This document shows positions 29,898 to 39,632 of a stretch of 64,000 nucleotides of DNA, piece after piece. Location: contig NZ_LS398548.1 in NCBI RefSeq assembly GCF_900327275.1, forward strand, positions 2,232,001-2,296,000, in the 5' to 3' direction. The stretch is from Orientia tsutsugamushi (GTDB taxonomy: Bacteria > Pseudomonadota > Alphaproteobacteria > Rickettsiales > Rickettsiaceae). Made by a program: the position numbers and the translations under genes. How positions within the stretch are numbered: the stretch's first letter is position 1; each line of letters starts with the position of its first letter. The notes below the pieces were generated by a model that was not told the DNA's origin, ran no database searches, and worked only from the letters and a program-made list of their open reading frames with translations.

Positions 29898-30599
29898 ATG
29901 AAAATTCTTGGCATTTGCACTTCCAATAATAGTTGTTCTGTAGCAATTAGCGATCATAACAATGTTTTAGCTGCTAATTACAATGTTGAACCTGCTATGC
30001 AAGCTCAATATCTTATTTCTATGATTAAAGAAACAATGATGCAAGCAAAAGTAACATTTGAAAACATTGATTACTTAGCTGTTACTCAAGGGCCAGGCAG
30101 CTTTACTGGAATAAGAGTAGGACTTGCTGCAGCATTAGGTATTATTACAGTATCCAAGATCGTTCCTATAGTTATCTCTGACTTTGAGGTATTAAAATTT
30201 CTTATTAAACAACAAATTAAAGGAGTAAATATAGCCTTCGCTATTATTAATGCATATAGAAATAAGGTATATCTACAAAAATTTGATTTTAATAGTAGCT
30301 CATCATTTCAAGCAGTATTAATTGATGCTACCGAAGCAGTAAACTTGATATTAAATACCAAATCTCTATCTGGTTGTGCAGGAAACGCAACTAAGATGAT
30401 ATATGAGTTATTAGTTACAACTGCTACAACTATTCCAAATAACATTTTCTTCTTACCACGATTTGCATATTATGATGCAAGACCAGTATGCAGATTAGCA
30501 TATCAATTATTAGCATCAAAACAAAGTTATTCAACTGAACTTAGTCCATTATACATATGTAATAGAGATTTTAAGTATTGGAAACTAGCGTGTAGGTAA
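29898..30599 (+). CDS. tsaB: tRNA threonylcarbamoyladenosine biosynthesis protein TsaB
   Basis: TsaB is the non-catalytic partner that scaffolds TsaD and TsaE in making the universal t6A37 modification of ANN-decoding tRNAs. It belongs to the ASKHA fold: MKILGICTSNNSCSVAI at the start, then VTQGPGSFTGIRVGLAAALG, the diagnostic loop. I use the ATG at 29898 (233 residues) because the family starts M-K-I-L-x-I-x-T; an ATG 27 bases upstream overlaps suhB and adds nine residues with no family match. TsaD is elsewhere. It ends the efp-suhB-tsaB group. Confidence 0.9.
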   Translation: MKILGICTSNNSCSVAISDHNNVLAANYNVEPAMQAQYLISMIKETMMQAKVTFENIDYLAVTQGPGSFTGIRVGLAAALGIITVSKIVPIVISDFEVLKFLIKQQIKGVNIAFAIINAYRNKVYLQKFDFNSSSSFQAVLIDATEAVNLILNTKSLSGCAGNATKMIYELLVTTATTIPNNIFFLPRFAYYDARPVCRLAYQLLASKQSYSTELSPLYICNRDFKYWKLACR

Positions 30600-30787
30600 G
30601 CGTAAGAGGGATTTTTTTGGCAAAGAATAGTACGAGCAAATTAGTCCGCATACAGCTCAAGCAATATACCCTATAAATAGCCCTACGAAGATTATTAACT
30701 TTTTGTATAATTTCTTTCCAACTCTTGATATATCTTGCAAAAATTATCTATTAAATAGTAACGCCAATTTAGGATAAGGGATTATAA
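30600..30787. other. Debris at the edge of the IS cluster
   Basis: No gene. From about 30710 the sequence matches the 5' end of the IS982 element (as at 31600-31650), running directly into an IS982-like terminus near 30766 (ACGCCAATTTAGGATAAGG), then a second such terminus at 30788. Two elements have evidently been inserted next to each other and partly deleted. Confidence 0.65.
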
Positions 30788-31777
30788 ACGCCAGATTAGG
30801 ATAAGGAGTTAGAAGAGAAAGAAGAGGAGATAAGGTTTGGGTTAAGTTTGGAGATAGAATAAGCAGCAGAGAAGAATTATATGAACAAAGAAATTAATAG
30901 GAGAGCAATGTTGAGTATGCTCTAAATGCATGTGTTTTTTTTAGTACATTAAAGACAGATTCAATTAATGAACGTTTATTTAATAAGAGCTTATCATCTA
31001 TGTCTAATAAATATGTTTTCATATCTTTACGAAGATTAGTAAATAAACGTAGAGCATTGGACAACAGTTGATGAAATAACTTTTTAGATATGTAAGCTTT
31101 ATCACCAAACAATTTACCAGATAAGCCTTTAGAAATAACTGAAGCCATAGATAGGTCGCTTTTATTGCCTTTAGTAATTTTAACTGACATTATTTCGCCT
31201 TTATTATTGATTATAAGATGAAGCTTAAAGCCTAAGAACCAGCCATAACTACTCTTGCCAATTTTAGAAAATCTGTTAAAAATTCTATTGCTGGAAGTAC
31301 GTTTATTATGACAAATTGCTAACTTTGTAGAATCGATGTAATATATACCAGTCTCATCTCCTTTCAGATAATGCATTAATACTGCTAATGGTAGCAACAT
31401 TCTAGGACACAGTTGTATTATTCTACTATAGCTTGGCAAACAGAAGTATCACTTATACTTATGACGCAAGTAATATAGATAATAATTTTTAAAATCCTTG
31501 CATGGATATAAATAAAAATATATCGTTATTGTTAATAACTCAGCTAAAGATAACTTTCTATCTCTGTTCCTTTGATTACTACTTTGTATTAATCTCTTTC
31601 TTTCCCACTCTTGATATATTTTGCAAAAATTATCTATTAAATAGTATACTGTTACAATACATTTTTTCATGTTGTGTTATTTTATTTTTATTTAAATTTT
31701 CTTTTTAACTCAACATTCTCTCTTTGTATACCTTTTATTCTCTACTTTTCATACTTTCTCTTATCCTAAACTGATGT
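30788..31777 (-). mobile_element. IS982-family element with broken transposase
   Basis: The element is bounded by ACGCCAGATTAGGATAAGG and, at the other end, CTTATCCTAAACTGATGT. The minus-strand transposase is split: the N-terminal part (31449-31670) contains KLSLAELLTITIYFYL, and the rest (30894-31439) contains YYIDSTKLAICHNKR, GWFLGFKLHLIINNKGEI, GDKAYISKKL and ESVFNVLKK. Those are the DDE landmarks of IS982 (D in YYIDS, D in GDKAY, E in IESVF). The N-terminal frame ends at a stop after RHKYK, and the C-terminus lacks the HTRHRS-NF tail because of a frameshift. Not functional. Confidence 0.88.
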
Positions 31778-31860
31778 TCTTATTCTATCTCCAAACTTAA
31801 TCCCTATCTTATCTCCTCTTCTTTTTTTTCGCTCAACTTATCTTAATCTCGTGTTTATAG
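31778..31860 (+). mobile_element. IS982 3'-end remnant in opposite orientation
   Basis: The bases after 31777 (TTATTCTATCTCCAAACTTA and on through ATCTTATCTCCTCTTC) match the 3' end of the IS982 transposase gene, but read in the plus direction, opposite to the neighbouring copy. It is a fragment of a second element. Confidence 0.6.
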
Positions 31861-31920
31861 CCTATAGAACCAATTGATTGCCATAGAAAATGGCACTGGT
31901 TAGAAAAAGCAATCAATTAA

Positions 31921-32112
31921 TCAGGGACGATCAAGATCATTAACCCATCTAATGTACTCTAGATGATCATAGCCATCTCTTAGCTTACTCGCAATCTTTG
32001 CTCTTTCTAGCATTTTATCTACTTCATTTAGGTAAATATTGCTTAAAAGAGGTAATAGTAGCTCACCTTGATATATGTCTCTTTTTCCACTTGATGTGAT
32101 TATCAGTTTTAA
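31921..32112 (-). pseudogene. Group II intron reverse transcriptase remnant (palm region)
   Basis: On the minus strand the frame reads GELLLPLLSNIYLNEVDKML, then an ERA run and HLEYIRWVNDLDRP before a stop. In intact maturases this segment is GTPQGG-SPLLANIYLNEVD...LER...Y-RYADD. The PQGG has become IYQGE and the catalytic YADD has become WVND, so the enzyme is dead. Nothing of the intron RNA is recognised in the adjacent DNA. Decayed group II introns are known from Orientia genomes. Confidence 0.8.
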
Positions 32113-32174
32113 TACGCCAGATCAGGATAATGGGAAGCATGAAAAACATAATGCAAAAGGTTTACAAGAAAAAA

Positions 32175-33082
32175 TAGACCTCTTTCGAAACTGGTTAGGT
32201 AGTTCAAAATTATAAATGGCAGAGATCAAATTAAATCTAAGACCGAATCTTTTACATCTATTTCGATATTTGTCAGCAATAATTTTGAACCGTTTTAGCA
32301 TACCAATAATGTTTTCATTCACAACTCTTGCTCCTGCTAACCTATGATTATTCTTTTTATCATTTCTAGTTAAAGGATTTTTCTTGCTTTTTTTCTTTGG
32401 TAATTCAGAATTATTGTGAATTTTTTGTATACCTTGATATCCTGATCAGTAATCGCTTTAACCTTAGGATGGATAAGAATTTTGGATTTCTTAAATAATC
32501 TAAAGTCATGTTTTTTACCGTTAGAAAAATCTGTACATATTACTTGGCGTGTTTTCTTATCTACCACTATTTGAGTTTTTAGTGTATGCCTTTTCTTCTT
32601 TCCTGAATAATAGAATTTTTGTTTTTTTTAGGTCTTTCTATAGGACTCTCAGTATCATCAATCAAGACTACTTCATAATTCATATCACTCTTCATTAAAG
32701 CTTTACGGCCTGGAAGAGCAAAGTTTGCGTGTTTAACTAGGCTGTCTTCTACCCATTTTACAGCTTTATATGCTGAACTTTCACTAATTCCATAGTTCTG
32801 ACCTATATGGAAATAAGTACGGTATTCTCTAAGGTATTCTAACACCATCAGCAACTGTTCCTCCAAATTGAGCTTATTTTTACGTCCACCTTTTGATTTC
32901 TTAAGACCATCAGCTTTCCTCAAAATATCCACCATCTTTGAAAATGTCCTCTTCCTTACTCCTGTTAATCAACGAAATTTTTCATCCTTTAACTCTTTAA
33001 TCTGATCTAATTTCATTATTACTTCAAATTAGATTTTTATAACACCATTCTACATCATTCTCTAGTTTCGAAAGAAGTCTAT
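32175..33082 (-). mobile_element. IS5-family element, decayed copy B
   Basis: The ends are TAGACCTCTTTCGAAACTGG (left) and CTAGTTTCGAAAGAAGTCTA (right). The minus-strand transposase runs from about 33017 to 32190 in pieces: KLNLEEQLLMVLEYLREYRT, then HIGQNYGISESSAYKAVKWV, FALPGRKALMKSDMN, KKTRQVICTDFSNGKKHDFRL, and GMLKRFKIIADKYRNRCKR. Frameshifts after IQERRKGIH and around the GYQGIQK segment, and a premature stop, inactivate it. It is the most complete copy in the window. Confidence 0.87.
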
Positions 33083-33170
33083 TATATGAATATGCTGCTG
33101 CCATATTTTCTATCTCATTTTATTTTTTCTTTACAATACCTTCTTTCTCTCATGTTGTGACTTGCTTTCT
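33083..33170 (-). mobile_element. IS630-family transposase 5' end, cut by IS5 copy B
   Basis: Reading leftward, the sequence before IS5 copy B holds an ATG followed by codons for MAAAYSYN, then stops at the IS5 terminus. The same DNA occurs at about 56480-56560 in front of an IS630 helix-turn-helix remnant (SYDLRKRVIKLIEEG). So this is the first seven codons and leader of an IS630-type gene truncated at the IS5 boundary. Confidence 0.6.
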
Positions 33171-33320
33171 ATATCTTTCATTTAGCTGAAAAGATCTATT
33201 TTCATTTCTTGACTTTTGCATGAGTCATGATAATAATTCTTAATTAATAGGAAGTATTTGACTGATCTTAATTTTAGAAGTATGACTTTAATAATTTTGA
33301 GCAAATAAGTATCGAAAAGT

Positions 33321-34400
33321 ATGAGTTTTACTGTTCACTTGAATAAAATTTTACAAAAATATCAAGATCTTGAAGCTGATTTAAATGGTGGTAAGCTAGA
33401 CAATAAAGAGCTAGCTTTAATTTCTAAAGAATATTCTAATCTTAAGCCTATAATTGAAAAACTTAATCGCTATTTAAAAGCTCATGAAAATATAAAATAC
33501 TTGCAACAAGTAATTGATACAGAACAGGATTTAGAATTAAAGTCAATAGCAGAAGTTGAATTATATGATACCTTAAATTATTTGCCAAAGTTAGAAGAAG
33601 AAGTTAAAATATCTCTCCTCCCTAAAGAGAGTGATGATCATAAAAATGCAATTATTGAAGTTAGAGCAGGCACTGGCGGAGATGAAGCGGCGTTATTTGC
33701 AGCATCTCTATTTCAGATGTACAATAAATATGCTGAACGTAAAAAGTGGAAGTTTGAACTTTTATCGATATCAGATACAGAAATTGGTGGATGTAAGGAA
33801 GCATCAGCTTTGATTAGTGGAAACGGTGTATTTGCTAATTTAAAATTTGAATCAGGAGTACATAGAGTCCAGAGAATACCTAAAACAGAATCAAATGGTA
33901 GAATACATACTTCTGCTGCAACTGTTGTAGTTCTTCCAGAAGCTGAAGAAGTTGATGTAAAAATTGATGCTAAAGATCTTAAAATAGATACATACCGCGC
34001 ATCTGGGGCTGGAGGACAGCATGTTAATACAACTGATTCCGCAGTAAGAATTACTCATATTCCTACTGGTGTTGTAGTATCTCAACAAGATGAGAAATCA
34101 CAACATAAAAATAAAGCTAAGGCAATGAAAATATTGTATGCTAGATTATATGACTTAGAAAAACAAAAAAGCCAGCAAGAGCAAGCAATGTCACGAAAAG
34201 TTCAAGTTGGAACTGGCGATCGTTCAGAACGTATTAGAACTTATAATTATCCTCAAGGTAGAGTAACTGATCATAGAATTAACCTTACTTTATATAAAAT
34301 CGAAGAAATTATTCAAGAGGGTAAATTAGACGAAATCATTAATAATTTGATCTCGGAAAATGAGGCGAAAAAAATAGCTGATAGTAATATTCAATTTTGA
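33321..34400 (+). CDS. prfA: Peptide chain release factor 1
   Basis: RF1 recognises UAA and UAG stop codons and triggers peptide release. The 359-residue protein has the catalytic GGQ in [17 protein letters not shown] (domain 3), preceded by [17 protein letters not shown]. The anticodon-like stop-recognition loop is expected just upstream, near [19 protein letters not shown]. Length is standard. The usual neighbour prmC (which methylates the GGQ glutamine) does not follow here; the next gene is an FKBP-like protein after about 200 empty bases. The gene is intact although it lies only 240 bases from decayed IS elements. Confidence 0.97.
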   Translation: MSFTVHLNKILQKYQDLEADLNGGKLDNKELALISKEYSNLKPIIEKLNRYLKAHENIKYLQQVIDTEQDLELKSIAEVELYDTLNYLPKLEEEVKISLLPKESDDHKNAIIEVRAGTGGDEAALFAASLFQMYNKYAERKKWKFELLSISDTEIGGCKEASALISGNGVFANLKFESGVHRVQRIPKTESNGRIHTSAATVVVLPEAEEVDVKIDAKDLKIDTYRASGAGGQHVNTTDSAVRITHIPTGVVVSQQDEKSQHKNKAKAMKILYARLYDLEKQKSQQEQAMSRKVQVGTGDRSERIRTYNYPQGRVTDHRINLTLYKIEEIIQEGKLDEIINNLISENEAKKIADSNIQF

Positions 34401-34604
34401 GAATCCTTTTGTAGCATAGATAAAAGAATTAAATTTGAGTAATGCAATGGTTAGTTTATAGTATTACTGCATATTGTGGGAAAGATTTTATGCTATTATT
34501 TTAAAATTAAATTTCCAAATATATGTGTTTTACATAAAATTTACTTTTCTTAGATATCAAAACAGCATTTTAACTGAAAAAGTTCATTAAAAATAATATA
34601 TATA

Positions 34605-35627
34605 ATGCAAAAAATTATTAATCTTATTACAATTGGTGCTATTATCTATGTATTAGTTACTGGTAAGTTTATTGACTTTTTACAAACTACAAACAACAAT
34701 AGTAATGACGTAGTTGATAGTTCTTCTGCTGCCACAGAAATAAACAGCAAAGAACCAGAGTTTAATGAGCTTGAAGGCAATTTTTTTGAAAAATCTCTTT
34801 CTAAGGTTTTAATCAATGTTTTGAAGACAGATACAGGAAAACAACTATTTAAAAATTTGGTTCATCCAGTTGAACAAAAGTCTAACTTAGCAGTTAGTAG
34901 CAATACTAAAATTAATAATATTGCGCTTATTAACTATATCTTTGATATCAAAGACATTACTAAGATACCAGAAGCTAAAGGGCCAGCTTATTGTGGGCAA
35001 ACAGTAACTATTTCTTATCGTATTACTGATGAAAACGATGTTATTATTGAAGAAAAAGTGAAGACACTGAAGCTTGGCGATACAAGAAAAGCTGATAGTA
35101 TTGATAATATAACAGTAGGTATGCGCGTTGGAGAAGTTAGAGAAGCGATAATTCCTCAGCAGTATATGAATCTTGATACAGTAACCAATCAATCTAATAG
35201 TAAAGCATATAAGATTCAAATTACATTACAAGATATTGCATCTTTAACTAGTATTAAACAAAACGAAATTAGAATTTGGGATGATGAAATAGTACCATAT
35301 AAAGTACCATATTTATGCGGGCATTTTGCAACTTTTGATGCCAAAATCAGCAAGCTTGATGGAACAGTCATATATGATACTACTAGTGAAGATCAAAAAA
35401 TAGAAATGCATTTAGGAGAAAATGATTATCCAATGATTTTTTCATATGCCCTTTTTGATAAAATTCCAGCTGGAAAGAGAACAGTGTTAACAAAAGGAAA
35501 ATATTTTAGAAATAGTTTAGATAAAGAGCCAATTAAATTATCTTACGATCTACAATCAAAATTACTTACAGACGAGTTTTTTATTCTTGAGCTTTTTAAC
35601 TTTCAGGAAGGAAGTAATATTCAATGA
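34605..35627 (+). CDS. Membrane-anchored FKBP-type peptidyl-prolyl isomerase-like protein
   Basis: The 340-residue product starts with a hydrophobic segment (residues 4-26, INLITIGAIIYVLVTGKFI) that would act as an uncleaved signal anchor, placing the rest in the periplasm. From about residue 125 there is an FKBP-like core: GPAYCGQTVTISYRITDEND, then LKLGDTRKADSIDNITVGMRVGEVREAIIPQQYMN. A second, weaker copy of the fold seems to follow (GHFATFDAKISKLDGTVIYD). Aromatic active-site residues are only partly conserved, so chaperone use without isomerase activity is possible. The stop overlaps era's ATG (ATGA). Confidence 0.72.
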   Translation: MQKIINLITIGAIIYVLVTGKFIDFLQTTNNNSNDVVDSSSAATEINSKEPEFNELEGNFFEKSLSKVLINVLKTDTGKQLFKNLVHPVEQKSNLAVSSNTKINNIALINYIFDIKDITKIPEAKGPAYCGQTVTISYRITDENDVIIEEKVKTLKLGDTRKADSIDNITVGMRVGEVREAIIPQQYMNLDTVTNQSNSKAYKIQITLQDIASLTSIKQNEIRIWDDEIVPYKVPYLCGHFATFDAKISKLDGTVIYDTTSEDQKIEMHLGENDYPMIFSYALFDKIPAGKRTVLTKGKYFRNSLDKEPIKLSYDLQSKLLTDEFFILELFNFQEGSNIQ

Positions 35628-36544
35628 TAGAGTCTAAAAATCGACTAGATAAACAACAAAAGACAATGGTTGTGAGCATATTGGGTATGCCAAACTCTGG
35701 TAAGTCAACCTTACTAAATAGATTAATAGGACAAAAAATCTCTATTGTGACTCCAAAAGTCCAAACTACTAGATCTGCTATTACAGGGATTGTAACTTAC
35801 AACCTTACACAATTGATTTTTATTGATACTCCTGGAATATTCCAACCAAAAAAAACATTAGAAAAAGCAATGGTGCGCTGCGCATGGACAAGCGTTGTTG
35901 GGGCAGATATAGCATTGTTGATAATAGATATTACTAAAAAATTAAATGAACAAATTCAAATTATTTTAACTAGATTAATATCACAAAAAATTAAGTTTTG
36001 CATTATTTTAAACAAAATTGATATTTGCGTAAATAACTTGACTCAGTTAATGAATGATCTAAAACAATTATCTATTAATGCTAAAATTATAGCAATATCT
36101 GCATTAAATGGAAATGGAGTACAAGAATTGCTTCAATATATATCTACTATAGCTCCTATTAAGCCTTGGTTATATGATGAAGATGATATTACTACTGCTA
36201 GTATGAAGTTTTTAGCCCAAGAAATTACTAGAGAGCAACTATTTTTAGCGCTACATCAGGAATTACCATATAATATAACAGTTGAGCATGAAAGATGGGA
36301 ACAACTAAATGATGGCAGTGTTAAAATTTATCAAGCAATTGTAGCTAATAAGGATAACTATAAGGCAATAATTCTTGGTAAAGCAGGCAGTAGAATCAAG
36401 AGTATTGGCCAAAAGGCTAGATTTGCTATGCAGAAAATTCTTAATCTTAAAGTATGCTTAATTTTATTTGTAAAAATAAGACCTACTTGGGACCAAGAAT
36501 ATAGCTTTTATGAAAAGATGGGATTAAAGTTAATAAAGTCATAA
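35624..36544 (+). CDS. era: GTPase Era
   Basis: Era is an essential GTPase that binds the 3' end of 16S rRNA and helps assemble the 30S subunit. The 306-residue protein has G1 GMPNSGKST, G3 DTPGI, G4 NKID and a C-terminal KH domain with VANKDNYKAIILGKAGSRIKSIG. All motifs are intact. It is coupled to the FKBP-like gene. In many bacteria era follows rnc; that is not the arrangement here. Confidence 0.97.
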   Translation: MIESKNRLDKQQKTMVVSILGMPNSGKSTLLNRLIGQKISIVTPKVQTTRSAITGIVTYNLTQLIFIDTPGIFQPKKTLEKAMVRCAWTSVVGADIALLIIDITKKLNEQIQIILTRLISQKIKFCIILNKIDICVNNLTQLMNDLKQLSINAKIIAISALNGNGVQELLQYISTIAPIKPWLYDEDDITTASMKFLAQEITREQLFLALHQELPYNITVEHERWEQLNDGSVKIYQAIVANKDNYKAIILGKAGSRIKSIGQKARFAMQKILNLKVCLILFVKIRPTWDQEYSFYEKMGLKLIKS

Positions 36545-36583
36545 TATAACATAAGTTTGATATAAGATATGTTAGAGAAGAAT

Positions 36584-36612
36584 AAGAGTTATAGCTCTTT
36601 TGAGCTTATATT
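36584..36612 (+). terminator. Possible terminator downstream of era
   Basis: Two overlapping hairpins lie 40 bases after era: AAGAG-TTATAG-CTCTT followed by TT, and AGCTC-TTTT-GAGCT. Either could end the transcript. Stems are short, so the call is tentative. The rest of 36545-36914 (370 bases between the convergent era and bamE) shows no gene. Confidence 0.35.
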
Positions 36613-36914
36613 TATATAGTTTTAAACATATATTTTCATAATTCTTGATTAAAATATTTGCTAAAATTTTCTGTAAGAAATCATGATAGTTTTGTTTGTT
36701 TCTTTAGAAGACTTTAGCAAATACCTATAATATTTCTTATTTTTCTATTATTTAATTAAGGAAGCACCTTATCACTAGTTTTTTTACTAGCTTCATTACT
36801 GTTTTAATTACTTTATTTTCTAAATATAAATATAATGTAGCTGCATTGATTTTGAACTCTTTAATTTCTTGATTCATTGTCACACTTCTCTATGTATATT
36901 TTATTATAGCAAGA

Positions 36915-37280
36915 TTAGTTATCAAAAACTAATATACGCATTAATTTGTCATTATCAGCATTAAAAGTTAGTATAACAATTCTTTGAGCCAGTAATTTAT
37001 TAAACCAAAGATTATTTACTTTGGTGGTATAATGGATGTAATACCAGATATTTAAATTGTCTGCTGAGATAAAAGAAGGAGCGCCTATTAAATTAATAAC
37101 ATCAAGCTTAGACAAACTAACATCTTGGCGTAGTAATTTTTCTTGTAACTGTTCTATCTGCTCATCTCGAATGTACTTACCATGATAGTCAATAGTACTA
37201 GCACTTAATATTAATAATAGACTCAATAATAAAAATATTCTCTTAATAAAAACTCTGAAGTAAACCATATTATATCGCAT
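36915..37280 (-). CDS. bamE: Outer membrane assembly factor BamE (SmpA/OmlA family)
   Basis: BamE is a small periplasmic-face component of the BAM complex that inserts beta-barrel proteins. The 121-residue product has an N-terminal hydrophobic segment, GKYIRDEQIEQL, LSKLDVINLIGAPSFISADNLNIWYYIHYTT and a terminal strand ILVFDN, the BamE fold signature. The family is normally a lipoprotein, but here the segment reads LLLILSASTIDYHG with no cysteine at the lipobox, so it may be retained as a signal-anchored protein. bamA lies 16 kb away. It converges on era and diverges from rpmF. Confidence 0.82.
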   Translation of the reverse strand: MRYNMVYFRVFIKRIFLLLSLLLILSASTIDYHGKYIRDEQIEQLQEKLLRQDVSLSKLDVINLIGAPSFISADNLNIWYYIHYTTKVNNLWFNKLLAQRIVILTFNADNDKLMRILVFDN

Positions 37281-37376
37281 TATTAATTAGCTGGATTTCA
37301 TTGATAAAATATAATATATTAAGTTCTAATTTAATATATAAAAATTACAAATTATAAAATTTTATCGAGGACATAT

Positions 37377-37583
37377 ATGGCAGTACCTAAAAAAAGAACT
37401 TCTGCATCTAAGACAAGAATGCGCAGATCACACCATGCATTAGCTAAGGTAAATGTTATCACAGATGCAAAAACAGGAGAATATAGACTCTCGCACCATG
37501 TATGTATGACTCATGGAACTTATAATGGGAGGAAAGTTATTACGGATAATGTTAATACAAACGATAATAATAACAATCCTTAA
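37377..37583 (+). CDS. rpmF: 50S ribosomal protein bL32
   Basis: bL32 is a small protein of the large ribosomal subunit. The 68-residue product opens [21 protein letters not shown], the family hallmark, and contains no zinc-binding CxxC pairs, as in alphaproteobacterial forms. The Asn/Asp-rich tail (NTNDNNNN) is an oddity. In most relatives plsX and fabH follow; here none of them do. The following 37584-37864 has no supported gene. Confidence 0.95.
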   Translation: MAVPKKRTSASKTRMRRSHHALAKVNVITDAKTGEYRLSHHVCMTHGTYNGRKVITDNVNTNDNNNNP

Positions 37584-37864
37584 TATGATATTTAAGATGT
37601 TTGATTATAAGTTATAATCAAATGAAAGTTATAACAAGTTCATAAAAATCTAGTATGAAAAAAACATTAGGCAAAAAGTCTGCTAAGAAGATAAGTAGCT
37701 AGCTTTTTGAATAACTTAAATAACATGCTAGTATTATTAAAAAGCTTATATTTACCAATACAAAGATTATCTACCATACTTACCCTTCTCTTATTAAATC
37801 ATAATTCTAATTAGTTTTGCCATTTTACAGACTGTCTATTGATTTTTAAGTTTCAAAAAAAAAT

Positions 37865-38392
37865 CTATTGCTCTCTTATCTTAAAAAAAGTATATGATAG
37901 GGTAATAGTATTAACATCGTTCATATATGGATCATCTTCTATAGCTGGATCTATATAAAATGATACTGGCATTAAGATTTCTTCTTGTTTTTTTAATAAT
38001 TGTTCCTCAAAACAAAAACAATAAATTTTGACAAAATATTTTCCTGCTTTATTTGGAGTCACATTATAAATTGCGGTTCCGACTATATCACGGTTTGTTA
38101 GATTACGTGAATAATAAAATACTAAATTATTTTCACCAGTAGTAACGGTAATACTTTTTTGTTTTGGAATAAATTGCCATTGTAAATTTTGTTCAATATT
38201 TGCGTCAAAGTTTATAGTTATTTGTTTCTTACCTTTTTTTTTAGAGCTTGCAATTTGCTGTCGTACGGTGCCTCCGAACCCTGTGACTTTACAAAATAAA
38301 CTATAGATTGGTACTGAAGCAAAGCTTAAAATTAGCATACTAACTATCAGTGATATTAAAGTAAATATTATTTCATTATTTTTTGCTTTCAC
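37865..38392 (-). CDS. ctaG: Cytochrome c oxidase assembly protein CtaG (Cox11 family)
   Basis: Cox11/CtaG delivers copper to the CuB site of cytochrome c oxidase subunit I from the periplasmic side of the inner membrane. The 175-residue protein has one N-terminal membrane helix (residues 9-29) with [13 protein letters not shown] just after it, then a beta-sandwich domain with the copper-binding CFCFEEQ segment and PVSFYIDP. All key cysteines are present. The usual ctaC/D/E neighbours are not in the window, so it stands alone on the minus strand. Confidence 0.94.
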   Translation of the reverse strand: MKAKNNEIIFTLISLIVSMLILSFASVPIYSLFCKVTGFGGTVRQQIASSKKKGKKQITINFDANIEQNLQWQFIPKQKSITVTTGENNLVFYYSRNLTNRDIVGTAIYNVTPNKAGKYFVKIYCFCFEEQLLKKQEEILMPVSFYIDPAIEDDPYMNDVNTITLSYTFFKIREQ

Positions 38393-38867
38393 GGCTATTA
38401 ATGAAGAAAAAATAATTTTTTCTTAAACATAGAAGATATAGTGAACTTACTATTAATGTTCATTGTCTCATTTGTAATATATAAAATTTTATGCTAACAT
38501 GAACCTGCTTGTTAAACAATAATTACATAATTTTGAACAATTTATTACTTATTTATATGCTTTCTTCGATACACCTAGTTCTATACATCATAAATAGTAT
38601 GCAATAATTTACGCATAGCAGCAATAAGGATAAGCATTGTGAATTTACCACATGCAATGTTGTTGAAGGTATACATATCTTAATTCAGAAAGGTAGTTAC
38701 ACATTATGAAGCGTAAAAGACAGCATCACAATATCAAGCTCGGGTTTTAAAGTAATTATTTTGATATTTTTGCGGAAGTTATGAATATTACATGTGCTTG
38801 TAATTTAATGGTGCGAGTATTATGTATGATGCTGATAAAGGTTCTAAAGTTAAGAGGAAATTTTTTT
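38393..38867. other. Intergenic interval upstream of the amino-acid binding protein
   Basis: I see no gene in these 475 bases. A stretch near 38690-38745 (AGAAAGGTAGTTACACATTATGAAG ... CAGCATCA) resembles 56305-56350, so this may be a short dispersed repeat or debris of a mobile element. A longer frame starting at 38781 merely extends the next gene upstream through sequence with no family resemblance. Confidence 0.5.
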
Positions 38868-39626
38868 ATGACTAAACGCTCATTTATGTGCATTGCTGTA
38901 TTAATATTGATGTTGCTAAGCTATTTAGCCTATATAAAAATTCAATCGAAGAATCAGCATGTAAAAAGCAATGTATTATTGGTAGGAACAGCTGCTGATA
39001 ATCCACCATATGAATTCTTTAAAGACGATGAAATTGTTGGTCTAGATATTGATATAGTTAAGCTAATTGGTCAAGATTTAGGAAAAGAAGTAGTAATTAA
39101 AAATTTTGATTTTCCTGGACTACTGCTTGCTTTATCTTTAAAGCAGCTAGATTTAGTTATAGCTGGTTTATCTAAGTCTGATCAAAGAAAAGAGTATGTA
39201 AATTTTAGCAATGTTTACCTAACATCAAAAGTTGCTGTGTTATTTAGAACTGATAGTAATTTTACTGATTGTCAAGATATTAAAGGTAAAATCATTGGTG
39301 CTCAGCTTGGTACAACTTGGCAGGAAATAGCTGAGAATATTAACAAAGATAGCGATAATTCAAAGTTACGGTTTCTTGATAATAATTTAATTTTAGTTGA
39401 AGAACTGAAGTCTAAAATTATTGATGCAGTTATTCTTGAAGATATACAAGCTGCTAAATTTGTTGCTGATAATCCTAAACTTAAAAAATTTATTATTGAT
39501 GAAAGTATTTCTGAATTTGTTATTGCGTCTTCTAAAGGTAGTAACTTAATAGCTGAAGTTAATAAGTCGATATTAAAACTTCAAAATAATGGTATAATAA
39601 CTAAGTTAAAACAAAAATGGTATTAA
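38868..39626 (+). CDS. Amino-acid ABC transporter periplasmic binding protein (family 3)
   Basis: The 252-residue product is an extracellular solute-binding protein for an amino-acid importer. The start at 38868 is chosen because AAGAGGA precedes it at good spacing and a signal sequence follows (residues 5-22 hydrophobic). The mature domain has VGTAADNPPYEFFKDDEIVG then LDIDIVKLIGQ, the family-3 signature, and ends in LKLKQKWY-like LKQKWY. The substrate cannot be told from sequence; polar amino acids such as Gln or Arg are usual. No permease or ATPase gene accompanies it, so the partners are encoded elsewhere. Confidence 0.85.
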   Translation: MTKRSFMCIAVLILMLLSYLAYIKIQSKNQHVKSNVLLVGTAADNPPYEFFKDDEIVGLDIDIVKLIGQDLGKEVVIKNFDFPGLLLALSLKQLDLVIAGLSKSDQRKEYVNFSNVYLTSKVAVLFRTDSNFTDCQDIKGKIIGAQLGTTWQEIAENINKDSDNSKLRFLDNNLILVEELKSKIIDAVILEDIQAAKFVADNPKLKKFIIDESISEFVIASSKGSNLIAEVNKSILKLQNNGIITKLKQKWY

Positions 39627-39632
39627 TAGCTA

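Noticed and set aside
37654-37701. Short frame MKKTLGKKSAKKISS after rpmF
   Set aside because: Only 15 codons, lysine-rich as expected in AT-rich DNA, no conservation argument.
38781-38867. Extended N-terminus of the amino-acid binding protein
   Set aside because: The extra 29 residues lack family similarity and would bury the signal peptide; the ATG at 38868 has a good ribosome-binding site.
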